In this document: positions 36,201 through 46,200 of the stretch, one piece after another
Layout of the letters: each line of letters opens with the position of its first letter
Numbering within the stretch: position 1 is the stretch's first letter
Source of the DNA: Ashinkailepas kermadecensis
Taxonomy: Eukaryota > Arthropoda > Thecostraca > Neolepadidae
DNA: 64,000 nt
Assembly (NCBI GenBank): GCA_034440615.1
Contig: JAOTOM010004947.1
Location: 532,001-596,000 of the forward strand
Direction: 5' to 3'
Translations under genes and position numbers: made by a program
Notes under the pieces: model-generated
Databases searched by the model: none
Told to the model about the DNA's origin: nothing
Seen by the model: the letters and a program-made list of their open reading frames with translations, nothing else

Positions 36201-36310
36201 GGTTAAGCCTATCTAGAAAAGGTACTAGAATGTACATACTCCCATCCCAATCAATCCCTTATCCCAAGTTCCTAGGAAGCTATATATCCCAGCCCATCTA
36301 ACACCACTCA

Positions 36311-36690
36311 CTTGCTACCGCCTAACACCCTCAATAATCACAAGCTCCTCCCATTACACCCATCGTGCCACCATAGACAACCTCATCAGCATCACATCCC
36401 GAAGGAAGGTGCCGAATCCACTGCTAGGCACATCCCACAGAAATTCATAAAGCGTTCAGACTTAAGAGACTCACTTGCTATTGCATAATACACTCAACAA
36501 TTACAAACTCCTCCCATCATACCCATTGTGCTACCATAGACAATCTCATCAGTATCACATCCCGAAGGAAGGTGCTGAATCCACTGCTAGGTACACCCTA
36601 TATAAAGTTATAAAGCATTTAGACTTAATAAGAGACTCACTGGCTATTTCATAACACAGTCAACAATTACAAACTCCTCCCAACTCACAC
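36311..36690 (-). repeat. Tandem ~165 bp units in a CR1 3' UTR
   Basis: The phrase cttgcta recurs at 36311, 36474 and 36640 (as ctggcta). Each is followed by acaaactcctccca-type and, in the first two, atcacatcccgaaggaaggt segments. Periods are 163 and 166 bp and there are about 2.4 copies. The other CR1 copy has only one such unit (33040-33130 in inverse). Confidence 0.75.
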
Positions 36691-36703
36691 TCCTCCCTGT
36701 CGA

Positions 36704-37378
36704 TCAACCTTCCCTGGAATACAGAAAAACAATCCCCCTATTCTTATAATGATTGTCTATGCCGTTTTTAAAGATGTTCAGTGTGTTGCTACTGACAATG
36801 GTTCCTGGCAGCTGGTTCCAGTGTTCTACTACCCTGTTGGTGAAGAAAGACTGTCTTAACCTTGTCCTGCTGTGATTAACTTTAATTTTGAATTGATGAC
36901 CTCTAATTGCATCATTTCTGTTAAATTCAAACATTTCCCTGAGATATCCCTGTTCCTGACCATGAACAAATTTAAAAACCTCGATGAGATCTCCTCTCAG
37001 CCTTCTATATCTAAGTGAAAACATGTTCAATTTCTTCAGTCTTTCCTCATATTCCAGGTTGCCTATACCATTAACCATTTTTGTTGCCCTCTTTTGTACT
37101 CTCTCTAAAAGCCAACAATCTTTCTCATAACTAGGGGACCAAGCTTGGACACAGTATTCCAAATGTGGCCTGACATATGCACAGTAAAGCTTCCTGATGA
37201 CCTCCTCACTTTTGTATGACACATTCCTCTGTATTGCCCCAAGCATTCTTAGTGCCTTCTTCCTGGCTTCTTTGGTCTGTTCTGATGCCCCCAATTTTGT
37301 GTTCAAAATAACACCTAAGTCCTTCTCCTGCTGAGTCACAGATAGTACTTGGCCACCCATCGAGTATGGAGCCTTCAT
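36704..37378 (-). pseudogene. CR1 ORF2 C-terminal fragment
   Basis: The 224-codon frame begins after the RT catalytic motif with EKDLGVILNTKLGASEQT, then YVRPHLEYCVQAWSP and ERVQKRATKMVNGI, then WNQLPGTIVSSNTLN near the end. This is the conserved thumb and C-terminal region of CR1-type ORF2 proteins. No RT active site remains because of 5' truncation. The frame itself is uninterrupted. Confidence 0.85.
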
Positions 37379-37380
37379 AT

Positions 37381-37550
37381 GCTACCTGCCTTCATATTAT
37401 GTTGGTGTATGAATGTTTGTTGCGCATGTGTTCCCACTATTGACCACAAATCTATCCCTTCTTTGTAAATATCTGTGAGTTATACCCAGACTGTCCATAA
37501 TAGCCACTATACGTGGAGGGCATGTATTGTAAAATAAATAAATAAAATGA
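37381..37550 (+). other. Probable 3' end of the L2-like LINE
   Basis: Non-coding sequence ends in an aaataaataaataaa tail at about 37534-37546. Its position after the nested CR1 fits the tail of the LINE whose stop codon is at 35989. Confidence 0.5.
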
Positions 37551-37557
37551 CTGGTTT

Positions 37558-38251
37558 CTAGGGGTAGTGAAATGGAGTCCCTAGAGCTCTGATTGGGCCG
37601 AGCCGTCGAACTGGAGACTTCTTCTTCCGTTGCTGCAACACTTGAAGAAACAGAAGACTCGATCTTCTGGGCATTTTCAGGCAAGTGACTTGGACACGGT
37701 ACCTGCAGGAGGGTACTTCCCGGAAGACAGGTGCTTGACAGAGTCCCGTGCCCTGGTGCAAGCCCACGGCCTGAGCCGCTGCTGTCTCCTAGACTCTGCT
37801 TCTGAAGCGATTCAAATTTCTTGACTAACCTTTGTCTGCAAGCGCTTCTTTCATGACGAAGGAGAGAGTGGCACTGCTCTAACAACCAGCACCAATCTGG
37901 ACAGCTGCAGGACAAACGCCGCCCCTAACGGCGCAGACTTCTTCTTATATAGGCCCGATGTCTGTAAGCATCAGAAATCTCTTCTCGTAACATGATAGCT
38001 TGACGTTTGCTAACTTGTTTACGGACCCGCTGGCTACTGGAGCTGTGATGAATTGAAACCTTGGAGACTATGGAACTGGGGTAGAGCCTTTCCTGTCTGC
38101 AGTTGATGAGGAAGATGATCCGTTCTTCGACACGTCCTTGCTTTTGATACAAAATTGCAAAGTGGGCCATTTCTTCCGTGAGGTCGCCACTGTTATAACA
38201 TTGTTTAATATAACGAAGAATGGCTCTTAGATGCTCCTGGGTTTTAGACAT
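37558..38251 (-). pseudogene. PLE N-terminal coding region, detached
   Basis: The frame begins with ATG at 38251 (MSKTQEHLRAILRYIKQC), immediately downstream of a PLE 3' end in the same orientation, which is the usual junction of tandem PLE copies. It runs in one frame through a single TAG at about 37925 to WCWLLEQCHSLLRHERSACR and a Ser-rich part, then is cut by the LINE tail near 37550. The first ~60 nt also occur at the right ends of copies C (40473-40522) and E (58915-58970). It contains no RT motif. It may be the front part of copy A, separated from it by the nested LINEs. Confidence 0.6.
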
Positions 38252-38330
38252 TGCGTGTAAAGAAAATATACGGCCTTCAATATACCAGGAGGTGCTGAGT
38301 TGACATCAAAAGTAACGTTAAAGATTATAC

Positions 38331-38377
38331 TTTATTACTCAACGTTTCGGCCAGGGGCCATCGTCAGGAGTGATAAA
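38331..38377 (-). ncRNA. Hammerhead-like ribozyme motif, PLE copy B
   Basis: Same layout as copy A: stem I tttatcactc/gagtaataaa, core ctgacga, stem II ggcc-cct-ggcc, gaaac and acgt palindrome. One mismatch in stem I and the extra t before stem II are present. Confidence 0.5.
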
Positions 38378-38639
38378 AAAATGTCAAGCTTAACAATTCA
38401 AAAAAGCACGCGGGAAAAAAGCGTGCAAAAAGACACGTGGAATGCAAGAAAAGCCTCCTCAGTGGTGCAGACACTCAAGGAAACTCCAAACCAGAAACAT
38501 ACTATGTCAAGATGGAATACTCTGAGGAAGCCCGAGCCGATGTTCCATATACATATCGATGCATACACTCACGCACATATATAGACATATATCCAATATA
38601 ACGCGTAATACATAAAATATAATTTATGTTTATGTAATT

Positions 38640-39190
38640 TTATGTCATATACCAAGACGTCGTTTGCGTGTTTAGTTGCGGCCGTAGATTACGTATATGT
38701 AGAGATTCGAGGACCTTCAGATCAGCGTTGTCCCTGGCTGTTGCTAGAATTTCTACTTTGAAGTTTGTGTTAGTGTCGCTGTGTTCCATGTTAGAATGTT
38801 TGTCAATCATGTGTTCGCCTAAAGGTGTGTATGCTCTCCGAAGTCTGGCATCTCCCAAGTGCTCATTTTACCTATCCCTAATAATACGTTTGGTTTCACC
38901 GACATGAAATGTTCCAAGACAGCGATTGCATGTTATTTTATAAACTACGTTTTTCCGCGTGCATCTGCCTTTGAGCCCGTTGATACAGGTGCGGCACGTT
39001 CTTCTACCAGCAGGGCATGGCGGAATTTCCAGGGCTGAGCGGACCAGGTAAGATTTCAGCGTAGGTCCGCTAGTCCAAGCTACCCTAACATGGTTTAGAT
39101 GAGACGAACGGATGCCTGCGTTTACCTGTCGACATAGTTGGTCATCGACAAAAGGAAGTCTCATGTAAACATAGTTTGGATTGCTACCCT
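38640..39190 (-). pseudogene. PLE endonuclease region, copy B
   Basis: The sequence encodes the linker (PPCPAGRRTCRTCINGLKGR), the GIY-YIG nuclease VVYKI and HVGET, and the C-terminal tail ending TTSWYMT. RT is absent because of truncation. A 1-2 base change near 38,863 breaks the frame after RIIRDR. Compared with copy A, the tail frame has no internal stop. Confidence 0.85.
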
Positions 39191-39192
39191 CA

Positions 39193-40086
39193 GAACACAC
39201 TGGTCATAGCAGTTCGATTCCTTTCCTTGATAAGTTGTTTGTAGTTCAGGCTGATGGGAGCTACACCACCGAACTGTACTTTAAACCAATGGCAGCCCCC
39301 ATCATATTGCACTATGATTCGGCCCACCCGATGGCCACTAAAAAGGCCTTTTTAACATCCCAAATGAGGAGAGCAGCACGAGTCTCCTCCGATACTATTT
39401 CATGCGAGCGGAGCCTTGCGAAGATGACAACTCTTTTCCTGGAAAACGGATACCCAGCACATCGGGTACACTCCGCCGCTCGTGCTGTTCACCCTCACAA
39501 CAGGACTAGGATAGGTGGGCAACGTCGGCATCGAGCGGGTTGCAATCCCAACTATGTTTACATGAGACTTCCTTTTGTCGATGACCAACTATGTCGACAG
39601 GTAAACGCAGCCATCCGTTCGTCTCATCTAAACCATGTTAGGGTAGCTTGGACTAGCGGACCTACGCTGAAATCTTACCTGGTCCGCTCAGCCCTGGAAA
39701 TGCCGCCATGCCCTGCTGGTAGAAGAACGTGCCACACCTGTATCAACGGGCTCAAAGGTAGATGCACGCGGAAAAACGTAGTTTATAAAATAACGTGCAA
39801 TCGCTGTCTTGGAACATTTCATGTCGGTGAAACCAAACGTAGTATCAGGGATAGGTACAATGAGCACTTGGGAGATGCCAGACTTCGGAGAGCATACACA
39901 CCTTTAGGCGAACACATGATCGACAAACATTCTAACATGGAACACAGCGACACTAACACAAACTTCAAAGTAGAAATTATAGCAACAGCCAGGGAGAACG
40001 CTGATCTGAACGTCCTCGAATCTCTACATATACGTAATCTACGGCCGCAACTAAACACGCAAACGACGTCTTGGTATATCACATAA
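39193..40086 (+). pseudogene. PLE C-terminal half, copy C, open frame
   Basis: The frame of nearly 300 codons is uninterrupted. It covers the last RT segment (FLDKLFVVQADG), the GYPAHRVHSAARAVHP segment, the Cys-rich linker and the entire GIY-YIG domain (VVYKITCNRC, HVGETKRSIRDRYNEHL), ending TTSWYIT. The RT catalytic motifs are missing, so it could at most encode a nuclease domain. Whether it is ever translated is unknown. Confidence 0.85.
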
Positions 40087-40347
40087 AATTACATAAACAT
40101 ACATTATATTTTATGTATTACGCGTTATATTGGATATATGTCTATATATGTGCGTGAGTGTATGCATCGATATGTATATGGACCATCGGCTCGGGCTTCC
40201 TCAGAGTATTCCATCTTGACATAGTTTGTTTCTGGTTTGGAGTTTCTTTGAGTGTCTGCACCACTGAGGAGGCTTTTCTGCATTCCACGTGTCTTTTTGC
40301 AAGCTTTTTTCCCGCGTGCTTTTTTCAATTGTTAAGCTCGACATTTT

Positions 40348-40394
40348 TTTATCACTCCTGACGATGGCCCCTGGCCGAAACGTTGAGTAATAAA
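40348..40394 (+). ncRNA. Hammerhead-like ribozyme motif, PLE copy C
   Basis: Stem I tttatcactc/gagtaataaa (one mismatch), core ctgacga, stem II ggcc-cct-ggcc, gaaac followed by gtt and stem I. The acgt palindrome could pair between two molecules, as in dimeric hammerheads. An unpaired t precedes stem II. Confidence 0.52.
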
Positions 40395-40534
40395 GTACAA
40401 TCTTTAACGTTACTTTTGATGTCAACTCAGCACCTCCTGGTATATTGAAGGTCGTATATTTTCTTTACATGCAATGTCTAAAACCCAGGAGCATCTAAGA
40501 GCCATTCTTCGTTATATTAAACAGATATATTTAC

Positions 40535-42023
40535 GTTTGGACACGCAACGAGTACCTCGGTATAGGGATGTAGGAAAGGATGTAGGAAAGGATGTAGGAA
40601 AGATGTCGGAAACGATATAAGAAAACAACGCGTCAGGTGTCAATCTCCACCCCATCTCACTATCGGAATTTGATAACACTGCCGCGCCTCCACACACCGT
40701 ACTATAATTCGGCGCCATCCGGACTGCTACTTCACCCAGGTACGTCACCTGTTACCTCTCATCATTCCTGCAAATCAGCTCCGGAATCTGATCTCACCTC
40801 TGCTCATCTCTTCTCGTCTGCCATCTTCAAGTCATCTCTGGTCATCTCTCTTCTCTTCTGCTACCTTGAAATTAACTCACATCGTCTCTTCTCGTCTGAT
40901 ATATTCAAATCAGATCTCATCATTTCTCGCCGTCAAAGTCAGCACTCATTCGTTTCTTCATCAGCTCTTCTCAGCTACACACAACCACACGACACGGTAA
41001 ACAACACAGCCCACACAATACAACATCACAGCATCACTAAGCATCCGATATCGCCGCACTGGTCACAGACTGGTCAAACTCAATAACACCGACAGCATAA
41101 CTGAAGACGGGACACTCGCCCTATATCTTGGGGTAAAGCTGAGGTTCGTCGCCTTATAATGGTAAACACACCCGGTTGCAAAGGGCAACTCCATGTCCCC
41201 AAGCAGTGGCGTTAAAACGTGACGGACCGTCGTCGTGTCTCCGGTGCGCCGTGTGCGACACACTTTCGATATTAAAGAACAGGCCGAATGCCTTTCCGAT
41301 ACGAGAAAGAAGCCTGCAAGCGCAACTGAGATAATTGAAGCCGGAACAAGAGACCAGTTTCAAAGTGGCTGTTGTGGTATGTGTCAAGTATCGCCCACAC
41401 TGCCAGTGGTTTGTATTTGGCGTCAATTGGAGACCGTACCGCGGCACTGGGGAATGTGGGCAGGGTGGGGAATCCTGTGACGGTGCAAGTAAGCTCAACA
41501 TTAAATATCATAATTACCCGCCCTAGGCTTTTGATGGCGCACTGAAAGCCAAAGCTATCGCATCCGATAAAACAATGTGCTATGTTCTACATAGACATTG
41601 TCTTCGTACACAACACAATTACTCTGTCTGTAAGGTTGATGTTTGGCATGGTAAAACCGTCGTGAGGGAAACAGATCATTTCTCAAAATTGCACGATCCT
41701 ACGAATGCCAGAGGGCAGGCTTCGCTCCTCTCGCTGGGCCTCAATAATGGGCGCTAAGCAACCGCAAAGTGCATGCTCTGGAAGCTTTGTGTATTTGTTC
41801 ATGGAGTTGTGTGGATGCTAATGATGTGCAGGTGCCTTTCGCTTCAAACAGCACGGAAATCAGCTTTCTAATTCAAGCAAACAGCTCGCGAGACGATGGT
41901 GCACCACGTTAGATAGGGACAGCGCACAAGTGTACGAAGGTGCATCAAGCCAGTCAAGGAGGAGAGTTCACAAGGTGAAGAGAAGCGTGAAGCAGGTTGC
42001 AAGGGAAGCGCGCCAACTCTGTC
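40535..42023. other. No gene recognised; small 12 bp repeat
   Basis: A 12 bp unit ggatgtaggaaa repeats about three times at 40567-40606. CT-rich sequence follows (about 40750-40990). Frames of up to 149 codons have no recognisable motif. Confidence 0.45.
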
Positions 42024-42212
42024 GCACCGTGCTGTACCGGGCCAAAAGGTGCTGCCACCGTGCTGTACCGGGCCAAAAGATGCTGCCACCGTGCTGTATC
42101 GGGCCAAAAGGTGCTGCCACCGTGCTGTACCGGGCCAAAAGATGCTGCCACCGTGCTGTACCGGGCCAAAAGATGCTGCCACCGTGCTGTATCGGGCTAA
42201 AAGGTGCCTGTT
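42024..42212. repeat. 31 bp minisatellite, about 6 copies
   Basis: The unit ccgtgctgtaccgggccaaa plus agatgctgcca repeats, with ggtgctg and gtatcggg variants. The period is not a multiple of three, so each frame reads a different peptide. Confidence 0.92.
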
Positions 42213-42394
42213 GGAAAAAGGCTCCTGCAGCAGCAGCTGGAAAAACACGTGCGATCTACAATATCAGATCGGCCAATGTGTGTTGCACTTGAAAGATGTC
42301 TGGAGATTCACAGCAATCAGCTTGGGAAGGAACGATCTATTTACGCTTTCTTCGAATCAGACTCTGAATTAATTGCTGCATGACTGGAAATGAT

Positions 42395-42660
42395 GGTTGC
42401 GTTTCTATGGATGGTCTATGAAAGGCTGATCTATGGAAGGCTGGTCTATGAAATAGCTGGTCTATGAAAGGCTGTTCTATGAAAAGGCTGGTTTATGAAA
42501 GGCTGGTCCATGAAAGGTTGATCTATGCAAGGCTGCTCTATAAAAGGCTGGTCTATGAAAGGTTGGTCTAAGAAAGGCTGATCTATGAAAGGCTGGTCTA
42601 TGAAAGGCTTGTCTATGAAAGGCTTGTCTATGAAAGGCTGGTCTATGAAGGGCTAGCTAT
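42395..42660. repeat. 15 bp degenerate minisatellite
   Basis: The unit tatgaaaggctggtc recurs with many variants (ctgatc, cttgtc, ctgttc, indels) about 16 times. It directly precedes the large 26 bp array. Confidence 0.88.
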
Positions 42661-42734
42661 ACTTGATGTACAATGCCAATCTAGGAAAAGGTGTCTTGCA
42701 GTATATCGCTGATACACACTGCAAACGCGTGACA

Positions 42735-44950
42735 GAGCTGTCGAGGCTGGTGGCTCCCGCCAACTGTCGAGGCTGCTGACTTCCGCCAACAGTCGAGGCT
42801 GGTGACTCCCGCCAACAGTCGAGGCTGGTGACTCCCGCCAACAGTCGAGGTTGGTGGCTCCCACCAACTGTCGAGGTTGGTGGCTCCCGCCAACTGTCGA
42901 GGCTGGTGACTCCCACCAACTGTCGAGGCTGGTGGCTCCCGCCAACAGTCGAGGCTGGTAACTCCCGCCAACAGTCGAGGCTGGTGACTCCCGCCAACTG
43001 TCGAGGTTGGTGGCTCCCGCCAACAGTCGAGGCTGGTGGCTCCCACCAACTGTCGAGGCTGGTGACTCCCGCCAACAGTCGAGGCTGGTGGCTCCCGCCA
43101 ACAGTCGAGGCTGCTGACTCCCGCCAACAGTCGAGGTTGGTGGCTCCCGCCAACAGTCGAGGCTGGTGGCTCCCACCAACTGTCGAGGCTGGTGACTCCC
43201 GCCAACAGTCGAGGCTGGTGGCTCCCGCCAACAGTCGAGGCTGCTGACTCCCGCCAACAGTCGAGGCTGGTGGCTCCCGCCAACAGTCGAGGCTGCTGAC
43301 TCCCGTCAACTGTCGAGGCTGGTAACTCCCGCCAACAGTCGAGGCTGGTAACTCCCGTCAACTGTCGAGGCTGGTGGCTTCCGCCAACAGTCGAGGCTGC
43401 TGACTCCCGCCAACAGTCGAGGCTGGTGACTCCCGCCAACAGTCGAGGCTGGTGACTCCCACCAACTGTCGAGGCTGGTGACTCCCACCAACTGTCGAGG
43501 CTGGTGGCTCCCGCCAACAGTCGAGGCTGCTGACTCCCGCCAACAGTCGAGGCTGGTGGCTCCCGCCAACAGTCGAGGCTGGTGACTCCCACCAACTGTC
43601 GAGGCTGGTGACTCCCGCCAACAGTCGAGGCTGGTGACTCCCACCAACTGTCGAGGCTGGTGACTCCCGCCAACAGTCGAGGCTGGTGACTCCCGCCAAC
43701 AGTCGAGGCTGGTGACTCCCACCAACTGTCGAGGCTGCTGACTTCCGCCAACAGTCGAGGCTGGTGACTCCCACCAACTGTCGAGACTGGTGACTCCCGC
43801 CAACAGTCGAGGCTGCTGACTCCCGCCAACAGTCGAGGCTGGTGGCTCCCACCAACTGTCGAGGCTGGTGACTCCCGCCAACAGTCGAGGCTGGTGACTC
43901 CCACCAACTGTCGAGGCTGGTGACTCCCGCCAACTGTCGAGGCTGGTGGCTCCCGCCAACTGTCGAGGCTGCTGACTCCCGCCAACAGTCGAGGCTGGTG
44001 GCTCCCACCAACTGTCGAGGCTGGTGGCTCCCGCCAACTGTCGAGGTTGGTGGCTCCCACCAACTGTCGAGGCTGGTGACTCCCGCCAACTGTCGAGGCT
44101 GGTGGCTCCCGCCAACTGTCGAGGCTGGTAACTCCCGTCAACTGTCGAGGCTGGTAACTCCCGTCAACTGTCGAGGCTGGTAACTCCCGTCAACTGTCGA
44201 GGCTGGTAACTCCCGCCAACAGTCGAGGCTGGTGACTCCCGCCAACTGTCGAGGCTGGTAACTCCCGTCAACTGTCGAGGCTGGTAACTCCCGTCAACTG
44301 TCGAGGCTGGTAACTCCCGTCAACTGTCGAGGCTGGTAACTCCCGTCAACTGTCGAGGCTGGTGGCTCCCGCCAACTGTCGAGGCTGCTGACTCCCGCCA
44401 ACAGTCGAGGCTGGTGGCTCCCACCAACTGTCGAGGCTGGTGGCTCCCGCCAACTGTCGAGGTTGGTGGCTCCCACCAACTGTCGAGGCTGGTGACTCCC
44501 GCCAACTGTCGAGGCTGGTGGCTCCCGCCAACTGTCGAGGCTGGTAACTCCCGTCAACTGTCGAGGCTGGTAACTCCCGTCAACTGTCGAGGCTGGTAAC
44601 TCCCGTCAACTGTCGAGGCTGGTAACTCCCGCCAACAGTCGAGGCTGGTGACTCCCGCCAACTGTCGAGGCTGGTAACTCCCGTCAACTGTCGAGGCTGG
44701 TAACTCCCGTCAACTGTCGAGGCTGGTAACTCCCGTCAACTGTCGAGGCTGGTAACTCCCGTCAACTGTCGAGGCTGGTGGCTCCCGCCATCTGTCGAGG
44801 CTGGTGACTCCCGCCAACTGTCGAGGCTGGTAACTCCCGTCAACTGTCGAGGCTGGTGACTCCCGCCAACTGTCGGTGACTCCCGCCAACAGTCGAGGCT
44901 GGTGACTCCCGCCAACTGTCGAGGCTGCTGACTCCCGCCAACGCTGCCAC
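42735..44950. repeat. 2.2 kb, 26 bp minisatellite with higher-order structure
   Basis: The unit cgaggctggtgactcccgcc plus aacagt repeats about 85 times, with gtgg/gtga/gtaa/gctga and aactgt/aacagt variants. A block of about 16 units is duplicated: the variant order at 43999-44183 recurs at 44415-44599 (416 bp apart). Since 26 is not a multiple of three, all frames cycle through WREPPASTVGGSHQPRLLAG-like 26-residue repeats, including a 486-codon minus frame; I regard them as by-products. Confidence 0.95.
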
Positions 44951-46014
44951 GAGCTCGGCCGCGGCTGCGACGCCATATGCGCCCCCGAACCGACAATTCC
45001 ACGCTCGTCCGAGGTGTCCGATTTACATTGTTTGTCAGATCCTCCGCAACGTGTCAAGCCAGCTTCCGACCGAGCGCTTCTCACAGACGGCGGACAAACA
45101 CAGTTATCAGGTGAAGTCAGTTGTGGTCGGTTGATTCGATTGGCTAGGAGGACAGCCAGTGCATGTGATTCTACAACGGAAGTCACGTTGTTGTATCGGA
45201 CTACTAATGCAGCCGCGAGGAAGCTGACACCAGATTGTTCCGTCGCGTAGCTCCTGTAGGATCTGAGAGCATGCTGTTAGTGACGCCTGACACAGATGTC
45301 GCCGTCCTTGCTGCTTACCACAGCCGATACGTGGATGAACAGAGTCGGCTGTACGGCAGACAAGGAGAGGAAACAAAAACAGTGAGTGCTATAATGCTGA
45401 GAGAATGTTTCCAGAAGGGAGGCTTTTTTGGCGTTCTGAAAAGATCATGATGAAGGACCGGATGAAGTATTGCTATTGATCGGCTTAAAGTGTCCATTGT
45501 ATGTTGTGCATCTACTTAATGTGAAAGCTGATCGTTGCCTCCGGCGGCGATTAACTTCCACATTTCTTCTCAATCTGAAGGAAACCTCTATTTACTGCTG
45601 TCGAGCGCATGCCGACGTGACATTGTTCAGTCAAGAAATGTAAACCTTGCCACTTGATTTCCCTGCTGCGTGCCGTGTACTGCACGAAGCATCGACGATG
45701 TTTTCGAGATGCCAAAAAAGAGCTGCTCGTGGCAAACACAAGATGTGAAGAACCTCCGAATTTTGTTTAATAATGCGACTAGCCGGCAGTGACTTCGGTA
45801 CGTTCTCGCCCCCCCTCCACAATTACACCTCTTTAGTGGCACTGACAGAGCCCAGTTCTACTTCGTCCAAGCATTGTCTGCCCGAAGCTTGTTTCTGAAC
45901 CCTAAAGCTTGGCAAACAGTGGGTCGCGTCTGGCTCCAAGAAGCAACATCACTGCGAATAGACTGAGAAGACGACGAAGTGATCCAAATGACTCAACAAT
46001 GAAAGATTATTGAG
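44951..46014. other. Unassigned; possible decayed coding fragment
   Basis: Around 45,265-45,330 the plus strand reads VTPDTDVAVLAAYHSRY. This faintly resembles the 'DTDV-VLA' segment seen in some uncharacterised repeat-associated proteins of invertebrates. The similarity is from memory and weak, and no other part of such a protein is evident. Confidence 0.2.
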
Positions 46015-46200
46015 GCGGGGATGGCCGAGTAGTTAAGGTGTTGAGCTCTGGGTACCAAAGGTCCCGAGTTCAACACTCGCACCACTCGGGACATTTCCAA
46101 ATCCTGCGGTCTACCGGCGAAACAGTGTGGGCGGCGCTATTGGCCGTGACCGTGCATGAAGTGCGTCGAGAACCAGCCAATAAGCAAACCATGACAGATT
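46015..46200 (+). mobile_element. tRNA-derived SINE copy (Ser/Leu-like head)
   Basis: The head gatggccgagtagttaaggt is a good A-box region of the Ser/Leu tRNA type, and cgagttcaacactcg forms a T-arm-like B box. No acceptor-stem partner follows, so it is not a functional tRNA gene. The end (gtcgagaaccagccaataag) resembles the tail of the 50137-50300 SINE, so it may belong to the same family with a different head. Confidence 0.55.

Larger units (their letters stand above)
36144..37380 (-). mobile_element. 5'-truncated CR1-like LINE, second family member
   Basis: In minus orientation the 3' tail (tcataaag repeats) is at 36144 and the coding end at 36704-37378. The 3' terminal ~150 bp match the other CR1 copy, but the encoded C-terminus is clearly different (about half the residues agree by eye). 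The copy is truncated inside RT and sits in the 3' UTR of the L2-like LINE. The 5' junction near 37380 is approximate. Confidence 0.8.
27462..37550 (+). mobile_element. L2-like LINE, split by nested CR1 insertions
   Basis: The 5' part (about 27462-28368) carries an Arg-rich frame and the first part of an endonuclease. The remainder resumes at 33277 in the same frame and runs to a stop at 35989. A short 3' UTR is interrupted by a minus-strand CR1 (36144 to about 37380). The last part ends in an aaataaataaataaa tail near 37534-37546, typical of LINE 3' ends. The hexamer atgact at 27456-27461 and 37547-37552 may be the target duplication, which would place this LINE inside the PLE. The exact outer boundaries are tentative. 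Confidence 0.55.
38252..39190 (-). mobile_element. Truncated PLE copy B
   Basis: The minus copy has only the last part of the protein (from NPNYVYMRLPFVDDQ through the Cys-rich linker and GIY-YIG domain, 39190 down to 38640) plus the 3' UTR. A frameshift lies near 38,863. Its truncated 5' end abuts copy C head to head at about 39190. Confidence 0.88.
23483..40522. mobile_element. Composite Penelope-like insertion with nested LINEs
   Basis: The left boundary is the PLE 3' terminus in minus orientation (attgcgtgtaaag, 23483). The right boundary is the end of a plus-strand PLE copy (ttatattaaac, 40522). AGATATATTTAC occurs directly outside both (23471-23482 and 40523-40534), so the whole stretch looks like one insertion with a 12 bp target duplication. 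In order it contains a minus-strand PLE body, nested LINE material, a PLE N-terminal frame, a truncated minus copy and a truncated plus copy. Tandem and inverted partial copies (pseudo-LTRs) are a known habit of PLEs. That one event produced all the PLE parts is my inference. Confidence 0.7.
39191..40522 (+). mobile_element. Truncated PLE copy C, head to head with copy B
   Basis: The plus copy starts in RT after the YIDD motif (EHTGHSSSIPFLD) and continues to the complete C-terminus, the 3' UTR, and about 50 nt of the next copy's 5' coding start (atgtctaaaacccaggagca). It then ends at the target duplication. It is in the opposite orientation to copies A and B. Confidence 0.88.

Noticed and set aside
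39193..40086. An intact, functional stand-alone GIY-YIG gene
   Set aside because: The frame is open but lies in a truncated PLE copy, begins mid-RT and has no own start context; more likely a fragment not yet decayed.
42681..44141. A 486-codon minus-strand frame with 26-residue repeats
   Set aside because: All three frames of the 26 bp array read the same kind of repeat because three units equal 26 codons; there is no start context or non-repeat domain.
46015..46095. A functional tRNA-Ser/Leu gene
   Set aside because: The A and B box regions are good, but no acceptor stem partner or proper anticodon arm could be found; a SINE head fits better.
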